Positions 11,190 through 23,875 of a stretch of DNA of 64,000 nucleotides are shown here, piece by piece. The notes beneath the pieces were generated by a model. That model saw nothing but the letters and a program-made list of their open reading frames with translations. It made no database searches and was not told where the DNA came from. The first letter of the stretch is position 1. Every line of letters begins with the position of its first letter. The DNA comes from Symbiodinium natans (Eukaryota > Sar > Dinophyceae > Suessiales > Symbiodiniaceae): positions 427,829 to 491,828 of the forward strand of contig CAJNDS010002326.1 of the NCBI GenBank assembly GCA_905221605.1. The letters are read 5' to 3'. The position numbers and the translations under genes were made by a program.

Positions 11190-14100
11190 CGATTCCTTGA
11201 CGAGGTCCAGATGACCCATATGTCAGAGCCGCTCATGGTCCAGTCCCCGCAGGGACCGTGAACCTATGACATGTTGTCAGTGCCGTGTGCGCCACACTGA
11301 CATTCTGGACAAGTTCCCGGTACTGATGGCCATGCTGTGGAGTGTCTCAGTGCGCTCTTCGGTGGACAAGCTCTCGTGAAGGATCGCAGGGAAGGACACT
11401 CCGATCGAGATGCTTGAGGACTTGCACGCGCTCCCGAAGGTGACAGGAAAATTCGTGAAAATGCGCTCCTCTCAGCCGCTGGCTTTGTGATGCTGTGAGT
11501 GACACAGCAGAGTTTGCACGGAACGTTGATGCTTTATGTGAATGCTGCTCAACCACCAGTAGATGCATAAGCACATGTCGCCATGATTGGCCGCAACTAT
11601 CGGGGAAGGGCCGAGCTCCAAGTGACTTGTGGAAGGAGAGCTTCATCGCTGATCGTCCCTTGTTTTTCCGTGCACATCGCATCTCCGAATTCTCCGAATT
11701 CTCCGAATGACCGAGAGCTCAGGTCCCTCAGTCAGAGGCGTATTCGCAGCGTCCAGCGCATGCGCAGCCCGAGCGTCGACAGGCTGAGAGTGAGCAAGGG
11801 CTCAGGGCGTGTCACGGTATGTCTTAGTCACTGCTAGTCTCTTGCAGTTGTCTGGGGGCTCTCCAGGTAAGCCACGAAAAGGTCCTGGAGAGAGCAGCGC
11901 ACCCAGGACGAGGGATGCAGCCAGTGATTGCCAAACTGTAGCCCAAAATTACACAAGCCCCAGCGCTGAGCCCATGACAAGTCATGCAACGCTAAGATCC
12001 ATGGCAACCTCTATGCGATCGTTGGCGAGGCTTGTGGCCACCTTGATGGAGCTTTGGTGACGCTTAGTCATAAAACTTGGGGTTTTGAAGGGTGGTTCCT
12101 CCAGGGTGTGCGGTGTACATCTTCCCTTCATCTTCTCATTTTGGGTTGAAGCCTGGGCCTGCCAGTTGAGCCGAAACAGCAAGCGATTGCTTTTCTCCGA
12201 GATGTGGCATGTCTCGCCGTGATGTTGGGGCCGCGGTGCGAGCAGCCAGAAGTGGCACCACGCCATGAAAAGGGCCAGGTCAGGTGCGGCTGGGCCTTTT
12301 GGCTCTGCTGCCGTTCTCACGGTCTTCCTCTAGCTCCCCCTGCTTTCACGGACCTTGCTTTGCCGCCAGCCTGTTTCGGACCCGCCTGTTTCGAACCGTT
12401 CCGCCGCCACACTCGTTGAAGACAGGCAACAGCACTATCTTCGCTGTTTGCCAGTACTTCAGTATTTCCCAGGACCATGGAAGGAGATGCACATCACATA
12501 CCCGGCCTTGGCTGACGTGTTCTTGCCCACAAGTCCCATCCTCCCCATCCACACGGGTGACACGGGGACACGACGTGAGCTGCTAAGAATGCATTCAAAT
12601 CGTAACACTTTCAGATGACAGGTAAAAGATCCAGAGTTTTGCCGAGGTTTCAGTGTAGCACTGTTGAGGGAATCGGCATTCGTACAGTGCCGACTGAGAG
12701 GCCGTCGACGAGATCAAAAATGAGGAAGAGAAATGGAGTCAACAGGCTCCTGGGAAATGTTGTAACGCAGCCTCCCTCAACACTTCTCATATCTGGCGGG
12801 CCCAGTGCTGTGAAGGATCTTGTCAAAAGAATCTGCGGCTACATCTACAAAGCTGCAAAGGCAGGGATTGCAGGAGAATAAAAATGCCATCATGCGTTGC
12901 ACAGGCAGGCGACTGACGATGTCAGTGGCATTCTGCATTCCCCAACCAAAACCTGTCAGGGCCCCGAGCTCCTGAACATGCCTTGGCAGGAGGTGGGGCA
13001 CATGGGAAATGTTTCAATCGTCGTGCAACCGTATGCAGCCCCTCATTCCCAGCCATCTCAGCTGTTTGGTTGGAGGCGGCTAGGACAGTGGTCAGCCATG
13101 GCATGGCGAGCTACCATGCAGCCTGCGGCGAACGAACCTGGTTCTGGCAGGCAGCTTGTTTCTAGCAGGTTGCAATATGTTGCAATTGATCGTGATGCTT
13201 CTGATACGTTCTGATGCTTTCTTTTGTGCAGCTGGGTCTCGGCAACGCCTTCACATCTGCAGTTTGGGAGCTTCTGCAGCTGCCGTGCGCTCATTTTGCA
13301 CTCAGTTTGTGCTCTGCCTCAAATGGATCGTGGGGGTCTTGGGATGTTTCAAGGGGTTGCGAGCTGTGCGAACATCAGGCGAAGTAGACCTGCAGCGCAT
13401 TACCAGGATGTCCAGGTGCTTGTGCCGAGCTGCAAAACATCTTTTCGGAAGGACATCAAGGGCTTTCCGAATTGCAGGAGTTCGTTGTGCGTGAGTTTGA
13501 GCACCACCTGGACAAGATGCTTCTAACAAAGGCACGTGATCGAGTAGTGTGCGGGCATGATTTGAAGCACAACGAACACAATCTGCCAGGGCGTGTGGGA
13601 TGCCACTGCTTTGACCTTCAGCGATGAAACGATTCGAGCGAAGGCCGCAGAAAGTTCAGGAGCTTTTACGGACTGATGTGACGGCCAGGGCGCGAGTAGG
13701 CGGTGAGGTTCCGACAAGTTTTGACATGTCCGCTCCTAGACACTTAAAAGGCCCTATGGGGAGCCCTAGGATCCTTAGGCTTTGCGAAGAGGAGGGTGGC
13801 AGGCCTTGTACCAGTGGTGCGCCAGAGCAATAAAAGCTTTCGCCGTGTCCCCCTCGACATTGCAAGAGATGAAGAGGACCATCATAGTTCTTGGACTAGC
13901 CGCTCAAAGAGCGATGCAGAAGAAGAAGAAGAGGCGGCAGAATAATGGTATAGCACTATCCAACGTTTCGCTCCACGCTTTAAGTGCAGGCGGTGTCTCG
14001 CAAGGCTACGGTTGAGATTCAGAAAGGGTTGGCCCGGAGTCAAGCGCACAGAGAGAGGAAATGTAGCGCCTGGACATCGAGTGACACTGCGCAGGTTTAC

Positions 14101-14560
14101 AAGGCTGTCTACAACACACACCAGACAGCTTTGGATGAGCTGGCTCCTCAATGGACCTGGCCGTACTGCTTGAAAAAGAAAGCGAGGATGCATGTCTGTG
14201 ACTGAGGCTTATGGACGACACGCGACCCATAGATGATGTGGCTGGGCCCAGTTTCTTCTTTTGTCAGAGAAGCAGTAGCATCTGTGAGGGCAGAGTTCCC
14301 GCGTCTGTTGGGAAATCGTTGCGGGACATTGTTTTTGCAAACGCGCGGCTTCCTTGTCTCAGGCCCGGAAGGTGGAGAAATTCACCAAGCGATGGTTGGA
14401 AGCAAGCATGCAGCGTGCATGGAGCGCAATAGAAAACGTGGAGACCATTCTCACGCCTGGGACGAGCCCTCAGCTTCAAGAGAAAAGCCTTGTCAGAGCT
14501 TTCGAGGCAAGAAGATACGACAAGATGTGATAAGAAAGTCTTAGCATTTTAACATGCCTC
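11190..14560. other. Unassigned region
   Basis: No recognisable domain. A triple repeat TCTCCGAAT sits at about 11683-11710. An open stretch near 12418-12520 has a protein-like composition (frame including QHYLRCLPVLQYFPGPW), and another lies near 13990-14190; neither has flanking evidence strong enough to call an exon. Could be intergenic or intronic. Confidence 0.4.
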
Positions 14561-14566
14561 AACAGA

Positions 14567-15740
14567 TGAGCGAGAGGCAGGTCACGCGGCTCTTTCAGAA
14601 CTTGATGGCGCCGTTTGGAGAGGGGCACGAGTACACCTGGTGCGCCGTCTTGTCCTGTCATAGGCAAGACAGTTGCATCGCCTTCACCAACTAAGTATTA
14701 GGCACGTTGACCTTGGGGGCATTTTCTTAGCTTTCCACGTTTCTGGTTGCCTGATCGCATGAATGAACCTTTTTTTGTGCAGCTCGTTGGCGACTTCCCA
14801 AGTTGAGCTTGAGGGGTTGCCCTTCCTGCCCTAAAGTTTGCCACCTGTTCTCAGATGAGCCTGCTGTTGCACCGCTCGTTGAGTGTGCTATGGTTGATTC
14901 ACAGATCGTGCGCCAGTATACCGATCGCACTCATTGAGACCATCGGTAGACCGCCTCGCAACTGGAAATTCTTGAAGATGTCCTGCCCTCGGCTACCTTA
15001 GTCACGTCGTGCTTCTTTCATTTAGTCACTTTAGTCTTCAGTTTCGTTTGCTCAGGGCCGTGCAAGACATGTTTCGCACATGGAAAGAGGCGGGCCAGGG
15101 CATGCTTGTACAAGAGTGCCGTGACTCAAGACAGATGACGCTACTCCTGTCTACCCGAGGGTTTAGGGTTAGAGGTACGGTGGGGTTTGAGGGTTCGTGC
15201 CCCTTGTTTAGGCGAGCCGCTGCAGAATTGACATCTGCGTTGTTCGCGCAGGGTGCTTCAGCCACCCAACCGGCAAAGAAGCGAAGAAAAGCGCCTGCCG
15301 AGCCCATTGCAGATGCCCTTCCTATGGAGGAGGAGGCCAGTTGTTCGGCCAAGCCGATTTGCAGATACGCAAGATGCCATGAAGAGAGCCAGCATGGCTT
15401 TAGAGCTTCTGGCTTGTGACATATTAGGGGGTCATAGGGGCAGGACTCTAAAGGCCCTCAGCGACGGGGAGTTGGGAAGAGATGCAAAAGGGGACCATCG
15501 ATAAGCCTGACACAAGCACCACACCTAAATAGTTTAAGATATATTGCATCGAAGCACGCTACTGGTAGGCACCCATCCTGAATGGGACGAATGGTTCAAC
15601 GAGACACGAGGCCGGGATGAAAGCACGAAGATGCCCAAGCGACCCAAGTACACCGGCACGCATCTGCCAGGAGGACGTGGAAGATCAGGTCTCAGAGCCG
15701 AAGGACTTCGAACGTGTGTCCTGTGGCCATGTGCCGTACT
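14567..15740 (+). CDS. Candidate multi-exon gene with basic, zinc-ligand-like and RING-like pieces
   Basis: Weak candidate built from three or four exon-like pieces on the plus strand. 15056 to about 15130 begins AG|G and reads AVQDMFRTWKEAGQGMLVQ. About 15251-15375 begins AG|G, carries a KKRRK basic patch like a nuclear-localisation signal, and ends with C-x-Y-x2-C (ICRYARCHEE), loosely like a PBZ-type finger. 15672-15737 begins AG|G, reads EDVEDQ...FERVSCGHV and stops at a GT donor; the CGH resembles the middle of a RING finger. An additional piece near 14567-14660 may belong. No start, stop or complete domain can be shown, so the joining is inference. A nuclear ubiquitin- or ADP-ribose-related protein is one possibility. 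Confidence 0.22.
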
Positions 15741-18024
15741 AAACACTCACCTGGGCCAGGAAATAGAGCCGAAAGCGGAAGAGGAGGAGGACATAGGCGC
15801 ACCGACTCGCGCAATGCATCATCCATCGTTCGCTGGGGCATGCGTTCGCATTGCACACTGTGCACGCTGTGTTTTGGTCGGCACGTGCACAGCTTCGCGT
15901 AAGACATCGTGTAATCCATCGGGGATTTCGACTGGCTGCTTCGAGACAGCAGCGGTGAAGATGCTGAGTAGCTTCCCTTGTATTCGTGCATCGGCGACGT
16001 GTGCGCGCTCTACTTCCAGGCCTTCGGCCTATGCACGTTGGCACGACTGCCACAAGTGAGCTCGCGGGCATCCAATCTCAAAGCCGGACAAGCATGATAT
16101 TTCAGTGTTTCCAGTTACAGCTGCTGGGAACCGAACACACGTCACAGGTGAGCCATAATCCATGGCAAGCGGACCAGGAACTCCGAAACCAAACGTTCAT
16201 CCCCGTTCGGGCCGATGTACCAGGCATCAAGGATGTGCGCGCCAAGCAGCAGAAGAGCTTCAGTTGCTGGCACTAGTGCGCTCGAGAGATCCCAAAAACA
16301 CATCTTCGAGAGCACCATGTGTCGGTTAATATACAGCGAGCAGCCTGTTCAGCGACTTACATAGTAGGTGCTGCCGGCCTGCATCAACATGACTGCGCAT
16401 CACATGTCCCCTTCGGTCGGCACACAACAACATGTTGTGATGCATTGGGCACGGGGGGCCATTTTCTTGTTTTGTCTTGTTTTGTGTGTGTGTGTGTTAC
16501 CATTGGAACCTCACAGGAACCTCTTTTGGTTTGCTGTGTTCTTAAGTTCATGGTCCGATGCAGATGTGCCAGAGATGGGCCACCCTGTTCGGAGCTCGGA
16601 GAGCCTGCACAGCGCTCTGTCCTTCTCCTGAGTTGTGAGCAGGGTACCTTGGGGCAGTTTGTTCTATCTTATGAGGAGCTGCCCCTGAGAAGTTCGAATT
16701 GCTGGTGGACCATGTTGAACCCATGGAAGAACCTGCCCAAACGGCTGATGCATGCTCTCCAACCTTCGCCTGGGCATTCTACAAAGTGGGCTGCACCATT
16801 CACTTCATACTTGCAACGGGCTCGCCAATGTGTGGAGTGCACACACACACACACCAAGGAATGCACTTCGGCAGAGGAATGCACGGGCAAACCTCATCTG
16901 TCATTGGCACGTGCCCCTGTTGGTCAGAATATGACCGTGACGCTAGTGATGAAGAGAGCGCTGATTGTGCCATCGATGTGCAGGGAGTGTGCAGCAGCTG
17001 CCATTCTGCTAGGTCAGACATCTTGTGAATGAGGATGATGCCGGAGACGTCTACTGCGAGGCCGGCGTATAAACAGGCTTTTTCTCAGACTTCGACGTGG
17101 CCTGCTCACACCACTTCAAAGCAGGCATGCTGGGCCGGATATGTCGAAGAAAATCCGGATCTCGTGGGTGTTTGGGAGGTGCTCTTTCACATGCGCGTGC
17201 TCACAGTCTGTCGATTTTGCATGTCATGCCTATGCTCGCATTGAAACTCAAACGCTGGGGGTGACACTAGCACGCTGGAATGCTGGGAAATGCAGCGCAG
17301 GATGGCGTGAATGCCGGTGAGCTCTACTCTTCTGAATCTTGGAAGCAGAGGAGGCAGAGATAAGGTTTACATGCTGGAAGGCTGGAAGTTTCTGGGCGCA
17401 TGGGAAGGTACGGGGGGGCCATTGTTGAGAGTTGGGGATTCTTGAGGGCTTGCAGGGCCTAGGGCGGTTTGCTGGCTTCCAAGCCTGCATGGCCGCACTT
17501 GGGTGGGCGCAATGCACAGGGAAGGGGTTCTGCATGGTTCCGTCCCCGCCTCCCATGCTGTACTGAAAGAAAGAGCGAGTGAGTCAACGGGAGCTTACTC
17601 ACAGTTGTGGTATGAACGGCCGAGGTGGTGAGTGAATCCTTTTGGGGTCTAGTCCGCTGGTCCGGGAACAGCTCCGGGGGCCAGTAAGCGAGAGTTTTAG
17701 GTGGGGTAGCCGAGCTAGCCGTACCTGACAAGTAAAGGGGGTTCGCTGAGCCCGACCGAGCAAGCAGTCTCACCTGCGTCAGGCCCGAGGAAGACCGAGT
17801 CATCGGGTTAGGTACGGGTAGTTTCTGACTAGGAGTGGGGACGAGACCACGACCCGGGGCTGGCAGAGACACAGGTACAGACGCAGATGCGAGCGTGGAA
17901 AGGGGACAAGGCGCACATGCCGGACTACGAGTAAAGGGTGAAGTGGGGGTGGGGTCGCAAGTCCTGTGCTCATCCCGAATACCGGGGCGGGCGAGAGCGC
18001 CCGGGGGCTTGCCCCCATGCCCCC

Positions 18025-18062
<38 letters not shown>

Positions 18063-19618
18063 AAGCGCACAGCCAGGTTGTTCACCCCCACGCCCCCAAG
18101 AGGGAGAGAGAGAGAGACCCGCTGCACTCTGTAACGCACGCCTTCGGGCGGTCCTCCCCAAACGGGGGGGGGTCAAGTGCGCAGAAAGGAAGAAAGAAAG
18201 AGAGAGTGAGTGAGAGAGAGCGAGTGAGAGTGAGAGAGAGAGAGAGAGAGAGAGCGAGAGAAGGGGGCGACCCCTCTTGAGGGGTTAGGCGCGATGCAGG
18301 CAAGCACGCAAGAGCGAGAGAAGACATGAGAAGACTTGCAGAGAGTTCTGTGACCTGTAAGGAAACATGACTTGCAGAGCCGCTCATCACCGCTCCACGT
18401 GGCTTGAGAACCAGGGAGACCGGGGAGTGAGCGACGTTTGCCGCGTAAGCTCAGCGCACGTGTGTGCCCTGCTGCTTGGTTTATGAGGCGCTTCTCACTT
18501 CCAGGTGGCAGGTAGCCAAGGCCAGCAAGCCGCCGAATTATGTGCCCCAGAAAAGCTTGCAAAGCGGCAAGAAGGGTGGAAATGGCGCGACACCTGGCTT
18601 GCGGCTGGTTCAATATGTTCAATGTGGCTTGACATGGCATGGTTTTTACATGGTATCCCTGCTGGATGTTTACACATTCCTAACATGAAAAAAGCTCGAT
18701 CTGTCAAGTGCGAAGTGCGAGAGTTCTGATGCGATTCACGGCTCCAGGCGCCAAAGTGCCCACAACCCCGGGGCTTGCCGCGGGACTGCACAAGACCGAA
18801 CTCTGACACTCGCAAACTCGCACGAAGTTCAAACCTCATTGTCATCCTAGTGGCCGGAGCCCAGACTATCTCAATCATTTTGACTAGATCCATTGCTTTA
18901 AGCTACGAACATATGTTCGGGAGATGCAGCAGTTCTTGGTAAGTCTGCTAGCTGACGTGAAAAAGAACCCGGTTTTTCGGACTCTTTCACTTCGACATTC
19001 TGATGCCGGAATTGCCTTGGACAGCGATGTGTGCCCACGTGGCCCACGTGCGGCGCTCTGACTTGGCAGTCAGGGGGTTAGAACTGACCGTCGGTGTGCT
19101 TGATTCTGTCGTGGCTGAGGAGGATGGATGTGTCCGCTGCTTACGCCAGTATATGCCATTGATGGCAACAAAATCGCCGACACATCCTTGGTTTGTTGGT
19201 TGGTGTCTACTCTGAGGCTCCTCTATCGTGGCTGCCCTTGAGGCCGCGTGGCTTGCGGGCGGCGTGTCCTGAGCCAGTCTCTGTGGGTGAGTTTCAGGCA
19301 GTGAGCCTCTGGAACCTGTTGCATGGCCATGTGCCCAGAGCAGCCCTTGCACAGTGTCGTTCCGCTGTAGCCTTTTGAAAGAGACAACCGGTTGCCGAGT
19401 CCATGTTGAGGCTGCGCAGCCGGCGCTGAAGGACTACGGCTATGAAGATCTAAAGGCCAGAGGCTCACCACAACGATTGAGATCAACAGATCTTTCCTCA
19501 ACAAATCTTTATGCGGTCTGGCTTCGTGAGTTTGGCTAGATTTGCATGCGCTGTACCTGTGTTCCAACTTGAAAATGTGCCACGGCTTCTGCTCTTTTGC
19601 CCTCCTGTGGTCCGTCAG
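15741..19618. other. Unassigned region with microsatellites
   Basis: No domain recognised. Contains short TG/CA runs (near 16486 and 16840), GAAA and GA microsatellites (18024-18260) and a GC-rich stretch at 17530-18000 that gives long but low-information open frames on the minus strand. The upstream exons of the kinase gene that starts at 19619 should lie in this interval but could not be identified. Confidence 0.4.
18024..18260. repeat. GAAA and GA microsatellites
   Basis: Two blocks of GAAA and GA repeats (about 18024-18065 and 18182-18260), each preceded by a short GC-rich stretch and followed by a run containing CCCC or GGGG. The similar arrangement suggests a diverged local duplication. 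Confidence 0.7.
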
Positions 19619-22600
19619 GTCATTGGTCGAGGCCAGTACGGGAAGGCTGGTTGAACAGCACGGCTGATTGTCGAGGGCGACTCATCGCTAGCGTGCGCAG
19701 TTGGTTATTCACTTTGTATATATTGCGTTCGGGTTCCTCTTTCTTGAGATCCTCGAGGCGCACTTGGTTCGCAGTGAAGGCGACGAGCAGTACTACATCG
19801 CTGCATCCCTGGCTTTTGGGAGCATGGTGACATGTGAAGACGTGTGCACTCGAAGACAGAGAGGCCAAGACAATTGACCTCACGTGCCTCTCGAGCAAGG
19901 CTTGAGTCCATGGTCCCAATGATCTTTGTCATGACATCGGGTGTCAGAGGAGCGGGAGACGGCAAAGCAGGAGGTAGCTCTTCTCAGCCGCATGGGGGCC
20001 CAGACCCAGCAGCGAACAGAGCTGTTTGCGGGGATGGGATGTCTGGTCCAAGGCCTCAATCACCCCAATATCGTGTCTTACAAAGACAACTTCTTCATGG
20101 GCGCCAACCAGGAGAGTGCTTGACTTGCTTTCAGTTCTTGCGGCCTTCTTCTTGCAAGCACTCAAAAATGTTGCTCGTTGATGCCATGAGGATACCTTGG
20201 TCATCATTATGCAGTACTGCGAAGGAGGTGATCTGGCCACTTACATCAAGGACACCCTCCCCCTCCTTCCTGGACAGCGTGGTCGCAAGTGAAAGTGCGG
20301 TCGCACAGCGTTTCGCGACACTAGCTGATAAATGCAACAAGTAAGCCTGATTCCGGTGGACGGGATGCCCCTGAAGTCCCTTGGGCGACCATGAGCAGAG
20401 AGCGGAAGGCAGAGGTGGCAGAGTCAGAGGTGCACAAGATTCGGTGCTTTTTTCAAGAACAAGCAAGCAGCCTCATGCCGGCAAGAAAACAACAAAGGAC
20501 TCCCCTTCAACTCTGTTACTCTGTTGGCTGGCTGCACCCAAAACGTATGAGGATGGGGCAGCAACGAGTGCAGGGCAAGCACTACGAACCCAAGGCCTCA
20601 CACCGCGATCAACGGTGATTGCGCAAGTGAGTTGGCAGCTCACCACGGTGGCGCCGAGTTTCGATTCCCAGAGGATTCCCAATTCATGCAGCCCCTTGAA
20701 ATCACGACGTCGGACGGCACGAAAAATGCACGAATATCAAAGGAGCCGACATTGTCCACGTCGTACCGACGAGACAGCACAAAGAGGTTCGATGCGGTTC
20801 CAAGAGTCACGCCAGCCTTCACGCAGCAGCATGAGCTCGCATAGACAGCGCAGACCTTCAGGGATCATTTTACAGACCCCTACGCGAATTTTGGGACGAT
20901 GTTGCGGGACTCCTTCAGGGGCACAACCGTCGAGGCATGAAGTAGGTCCACGCCCACGCAGCAGTCTCAGTTCATCCACGTTCTCACTTCCGGAACGTCC
21001 CCAAAAAACTCCAAGCACGCACGGTTAGTCCACACGCAGCGACCAGCGCGGCAGAAGTGGTGCAAGAGCATGAACAATTCGCACGCACTGCGACGAGTGA
21101 CGAGAGTTCCCTCCCAAAACGACCATCCAAGCAATTTTTTGAGAGCGCGCTTGACCACCTGCCAGGCAGCCCCATAGATCCGTTTGCAACAAGGTCAAAC
21201 TTGACATCAGCATGAGCGCCACGCACCCCAGTAAGACGCAAGGCTCCAAGGACCAAAAGTGCGCTCAACAGCAACCGCAACATGTTCATCCGTTTTTGCC
21301 TGGTGCGAGCGTCGAGAGCGTTGTTTACCCTTACCAACCCGAGAGAGAAGCAGAACGGAGCGATTCTTAATCAAAGTGCTCATTGAGAGCCTGCGCAAAA
21401 GAAGTTCTTTATCATCAGACTCCAACAGCCTAGCATCGGAGTGCAAGACGTGTACCTTCTCTCAATTGGCCACAGCTCGGGGCAAAGTCCCGCCCAGAAA
21501 ACGAGCAGCTGCCACACGCCACAAATCAGGGGAGCAAAGGGGCCACCCTAGGGGATTACCAAACTTGCATGCATGGGATTGTTCCACGAAAGCCACAGCA
21601 CATTGCGAGTCTACGTCTGACCAGTGCATGTGGCTTTCCAGCTACACAGCCTCAGCTTCCGCACGGCACGAGCTTCGGCTTGGCTTTCGTGGCTTGCTCG
21701 TCATCTTTGTGCAGATAAGGAGCATCAGGATGCTCAAGACAAAGAACTGAAGAACGCTGCAGATCATCAAGTGTAGGCTAGCCAACTCTTGCAAGTCTTG
21801 TGCACACCTACATCGCCAAGATTATTCACTGAAGCAGTCTGCTTGGACGTCAGATCTTCCTTTCAAGGACATTGCCCTCGGCACACAGAAAGCGCCAGCG
21901 GGTATCAACTGTACGGTGCATTTTCGGCACCATACGCGCTCAACGCCAGCAACACACAAAACAACAGCATCAGCTCAAGCACACGTGACCACAATCCGAG
22001 TTCTCATCAACATGCCCATGGGAAGCAAAGCATCGCAAACAACACTCCAAAACAGTTCACATCAACTCGCAGAACTCAGAAATCTGTTAGTCCTGGAGAT
22101 ACTACGCGGTTGGCAGGGCAAGTGCAATGTGACACTTTTCGACTAGGTCTTGTGGCACCCTGCGTGCTGCGTCATGCTTATGCAGCAGCACCTGTGGACC
22201 CCGTTTTATGCAAGCAAACAGATGTCAACCATCTGACTGTTTGGATGTTTTCGACGTTTCAAAGGTGCAGAAGCGACCGTTTTTTTCATATTTAGTCTGG
22301 CAGTTCGACTGGGGTGCGATGTTTTTCGTACCCTCCTGCGCGTTCGCCGATCTTCACTTATAGGTTCATTCGACAGCACCTCAGATGTCGCTAAAAAGGA
22401 GTGGAGGGAGGGTGGCGGTCGAGCATGGCGGGCACATGAGGTCATGTGTTAATTTCGTATCCGGACTGCTTCTGTTTGGCGTTTTTGGTTTACCTCACGA
22501 TTGCCAGGACATGTTAAAGAAGAAGACCCGGATCGATGAGTACCAGATCATGCATTACTTCGTGCAGATTCTGCAGGCCGCGAGTCTGCGCACGTGCTCA

Positions 22601-23875
22601 AGAGGTGCGGTGCGTTCCTTGTTTCACTCAGGCCTTGCAGTATATCCACGGCGAACGGATTCTACACAGAGACCTGAAAACCTCCAACCTCTTCCTCATG
22701 AAGAGCAAATCTGCTGCGGACCAAATGATCCCAGAATGTGGTTGCATGAGATGTAAAGATTGCACAGCTGTTGGAGCCCACTTTGTGTCAACGGTTCCAC
22801 GCAAGGTCGTGAAGCTTGGGGACTTCGGCATCTCCAGGGTCCTGGAAGGCTCCATTGAGGCCGCTGTGTGGAGATGTGTGGAGATGTGTGGAGTGTGGAC
22901 ATGTGGACCTTTTGGACCTTTTGGACCTTTTTCCTGGCGCGGCCCCCTTGAAGGCGGCTATCACCGTGGTTGGAACCCCGTGACCAGCCTCAGACTATCG
23001 CATGAGCTCGGCTCCTTGCGCTGCTGCTGTGAGTGCTGCCGTGTTGAGGTACTACATGTCCCCGGAGGTGTGCGAAAACAAGCCGTACACCTTCAAGAGC
23101 GATGCCGCAAGCAAAGATTGCTGTCATCAACGCGTAGTGATGCATAGTACGGCAGAGGAGCCAACCTTGAGTGCACAAGCTAGAGATTGAGATGAGTTGA
23201 TGTAGGGTTTGTAGATGAAGCATGATTGAGTTACATGGGGTCACGCCAAGGTGTGGTCTCTGGGGTGCTGCCTTTACGAGCTGTGCATGCTGAAGCATGC
23301 TTTCTCTGCCGACAACCTTCTGGGGCTACAGCCTCAGTGACTCAGACGTTTTTTACAAACCCTACACCCGGACCCTGTTTTGCCGACCCTCTGCTTAATG
23401 GCATCCTATTGCACACAGGCTTGTGTACAAGATTGTGAGCGACAAGTACGAGCCTGCGGCCTCGATTTCTGGTTGTCGAACTTCCCCTCGAGCATCAATG
23501 TATCTGAGTAGAGAGGTTACTACACATGTCAACGTATATGTGAGTTTGTATGTATGAGGCATGCGGTATACATGCGTTCGTAGTGTATGCAACAACACAT
23601 GCATACATAACATCGTATACGTCTATGGAGCTGAGATGTCTGGCTGCTCGAGGCCAATCCCCGAGCGCTACACGCCACAGCTCAACACTTTGATTCAGTG
23701 ATGGCCCAAGTTGCCGAAGTTGGCCTCGATTGAAAAGGCGAGCAGGTGCTCTCCAGCCTCTGGGGGGTTGGTGTCAAGCATGGAACATGCCTCCATTGCT
23801 TCAAGGCGCATGTTGGAGAAGACTGCAGAGCAGCGACCAAGCGTGAGGGACCTCCTCGCCGATCCGTATGTGCAG
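19619..23875 (+). CDS. NIMA-related (NEK-type) serine/threonine protein kinase, catalytic domain
   Basis: An almost complete protein-kinase domain spread over about 15 small exons: 19619-19645 (glycine loop VIGRGQYGK), 19758-19799, 19864-19899 (IAKTIDL with catalytic Lys), 19950 to about 19994, 20053-20111 (LNHPNIVSYKD), 20191-20250 (hinge MQYCEGGDL), 22508-22576, 22632 to about 22709 (catalytic loop HRDLKTSN), 22806-22859 (DFGIS), 22954-22979 (TVVGTP), 23049-23103 (YYMSPE), 23251-23324 (VWSLGC), 23419 to about 23460, about 23652-23697 and 23806-23875 (RMLEKTAEQRPS). HRDLKTSN and the GTPYYMSPE-type activation segment place it in the NEK family, kinases that act on centrosomes, cilia and the cell cycle. 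Donors are mainly GC, with GA and GT. The 20053 junction and the exact ends of three exons are unresolved. A 2.26-kb gap separates the hinge from the alphaE exon. The N-terminus and C-terminal tail were not found with certainty; acidic exons near 26.6-27.1 kb could be its tail. Confidence 0.88.
20640..21289 (-). CDS. Possible antisense secreted-protein exons inside the kinase intron
   Basis: On the minus strand, an ATG at 21289-21287 opens a frame with a textbook signal peptide (a basic start, then LLLSALLVLGALRL, then a small-residue site near GAHA) that runs to a GT donor near 21160. A second minus-strand frame at about 20822-20640 begins after AG|G and reads a protein-like sequence containing NLFVLSRRYDVDNVGSFDI, ending TGA. 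The phases do not join directly, so another exon would be needed. It lies wholly within the 2.26-kb gap of the kinase gene. It could be a chance open frame. Confidence 0.2.

Noticed and set aside
17459-18139. 226-codon minus-strand frame
   Set aside because: Low-complexity S/L/P sequence from GA and GAAA microsatellites and GC-rich DNA.
19995-20052. A 20-residue insertion in the kinase between the RM and LNHPNIV segments
   Set aside because: The frame is open, but the family has no insert here, and an AG|G at 20051-20052 suggests an intron; the donor could not be fixed, so the insert is not claimed.
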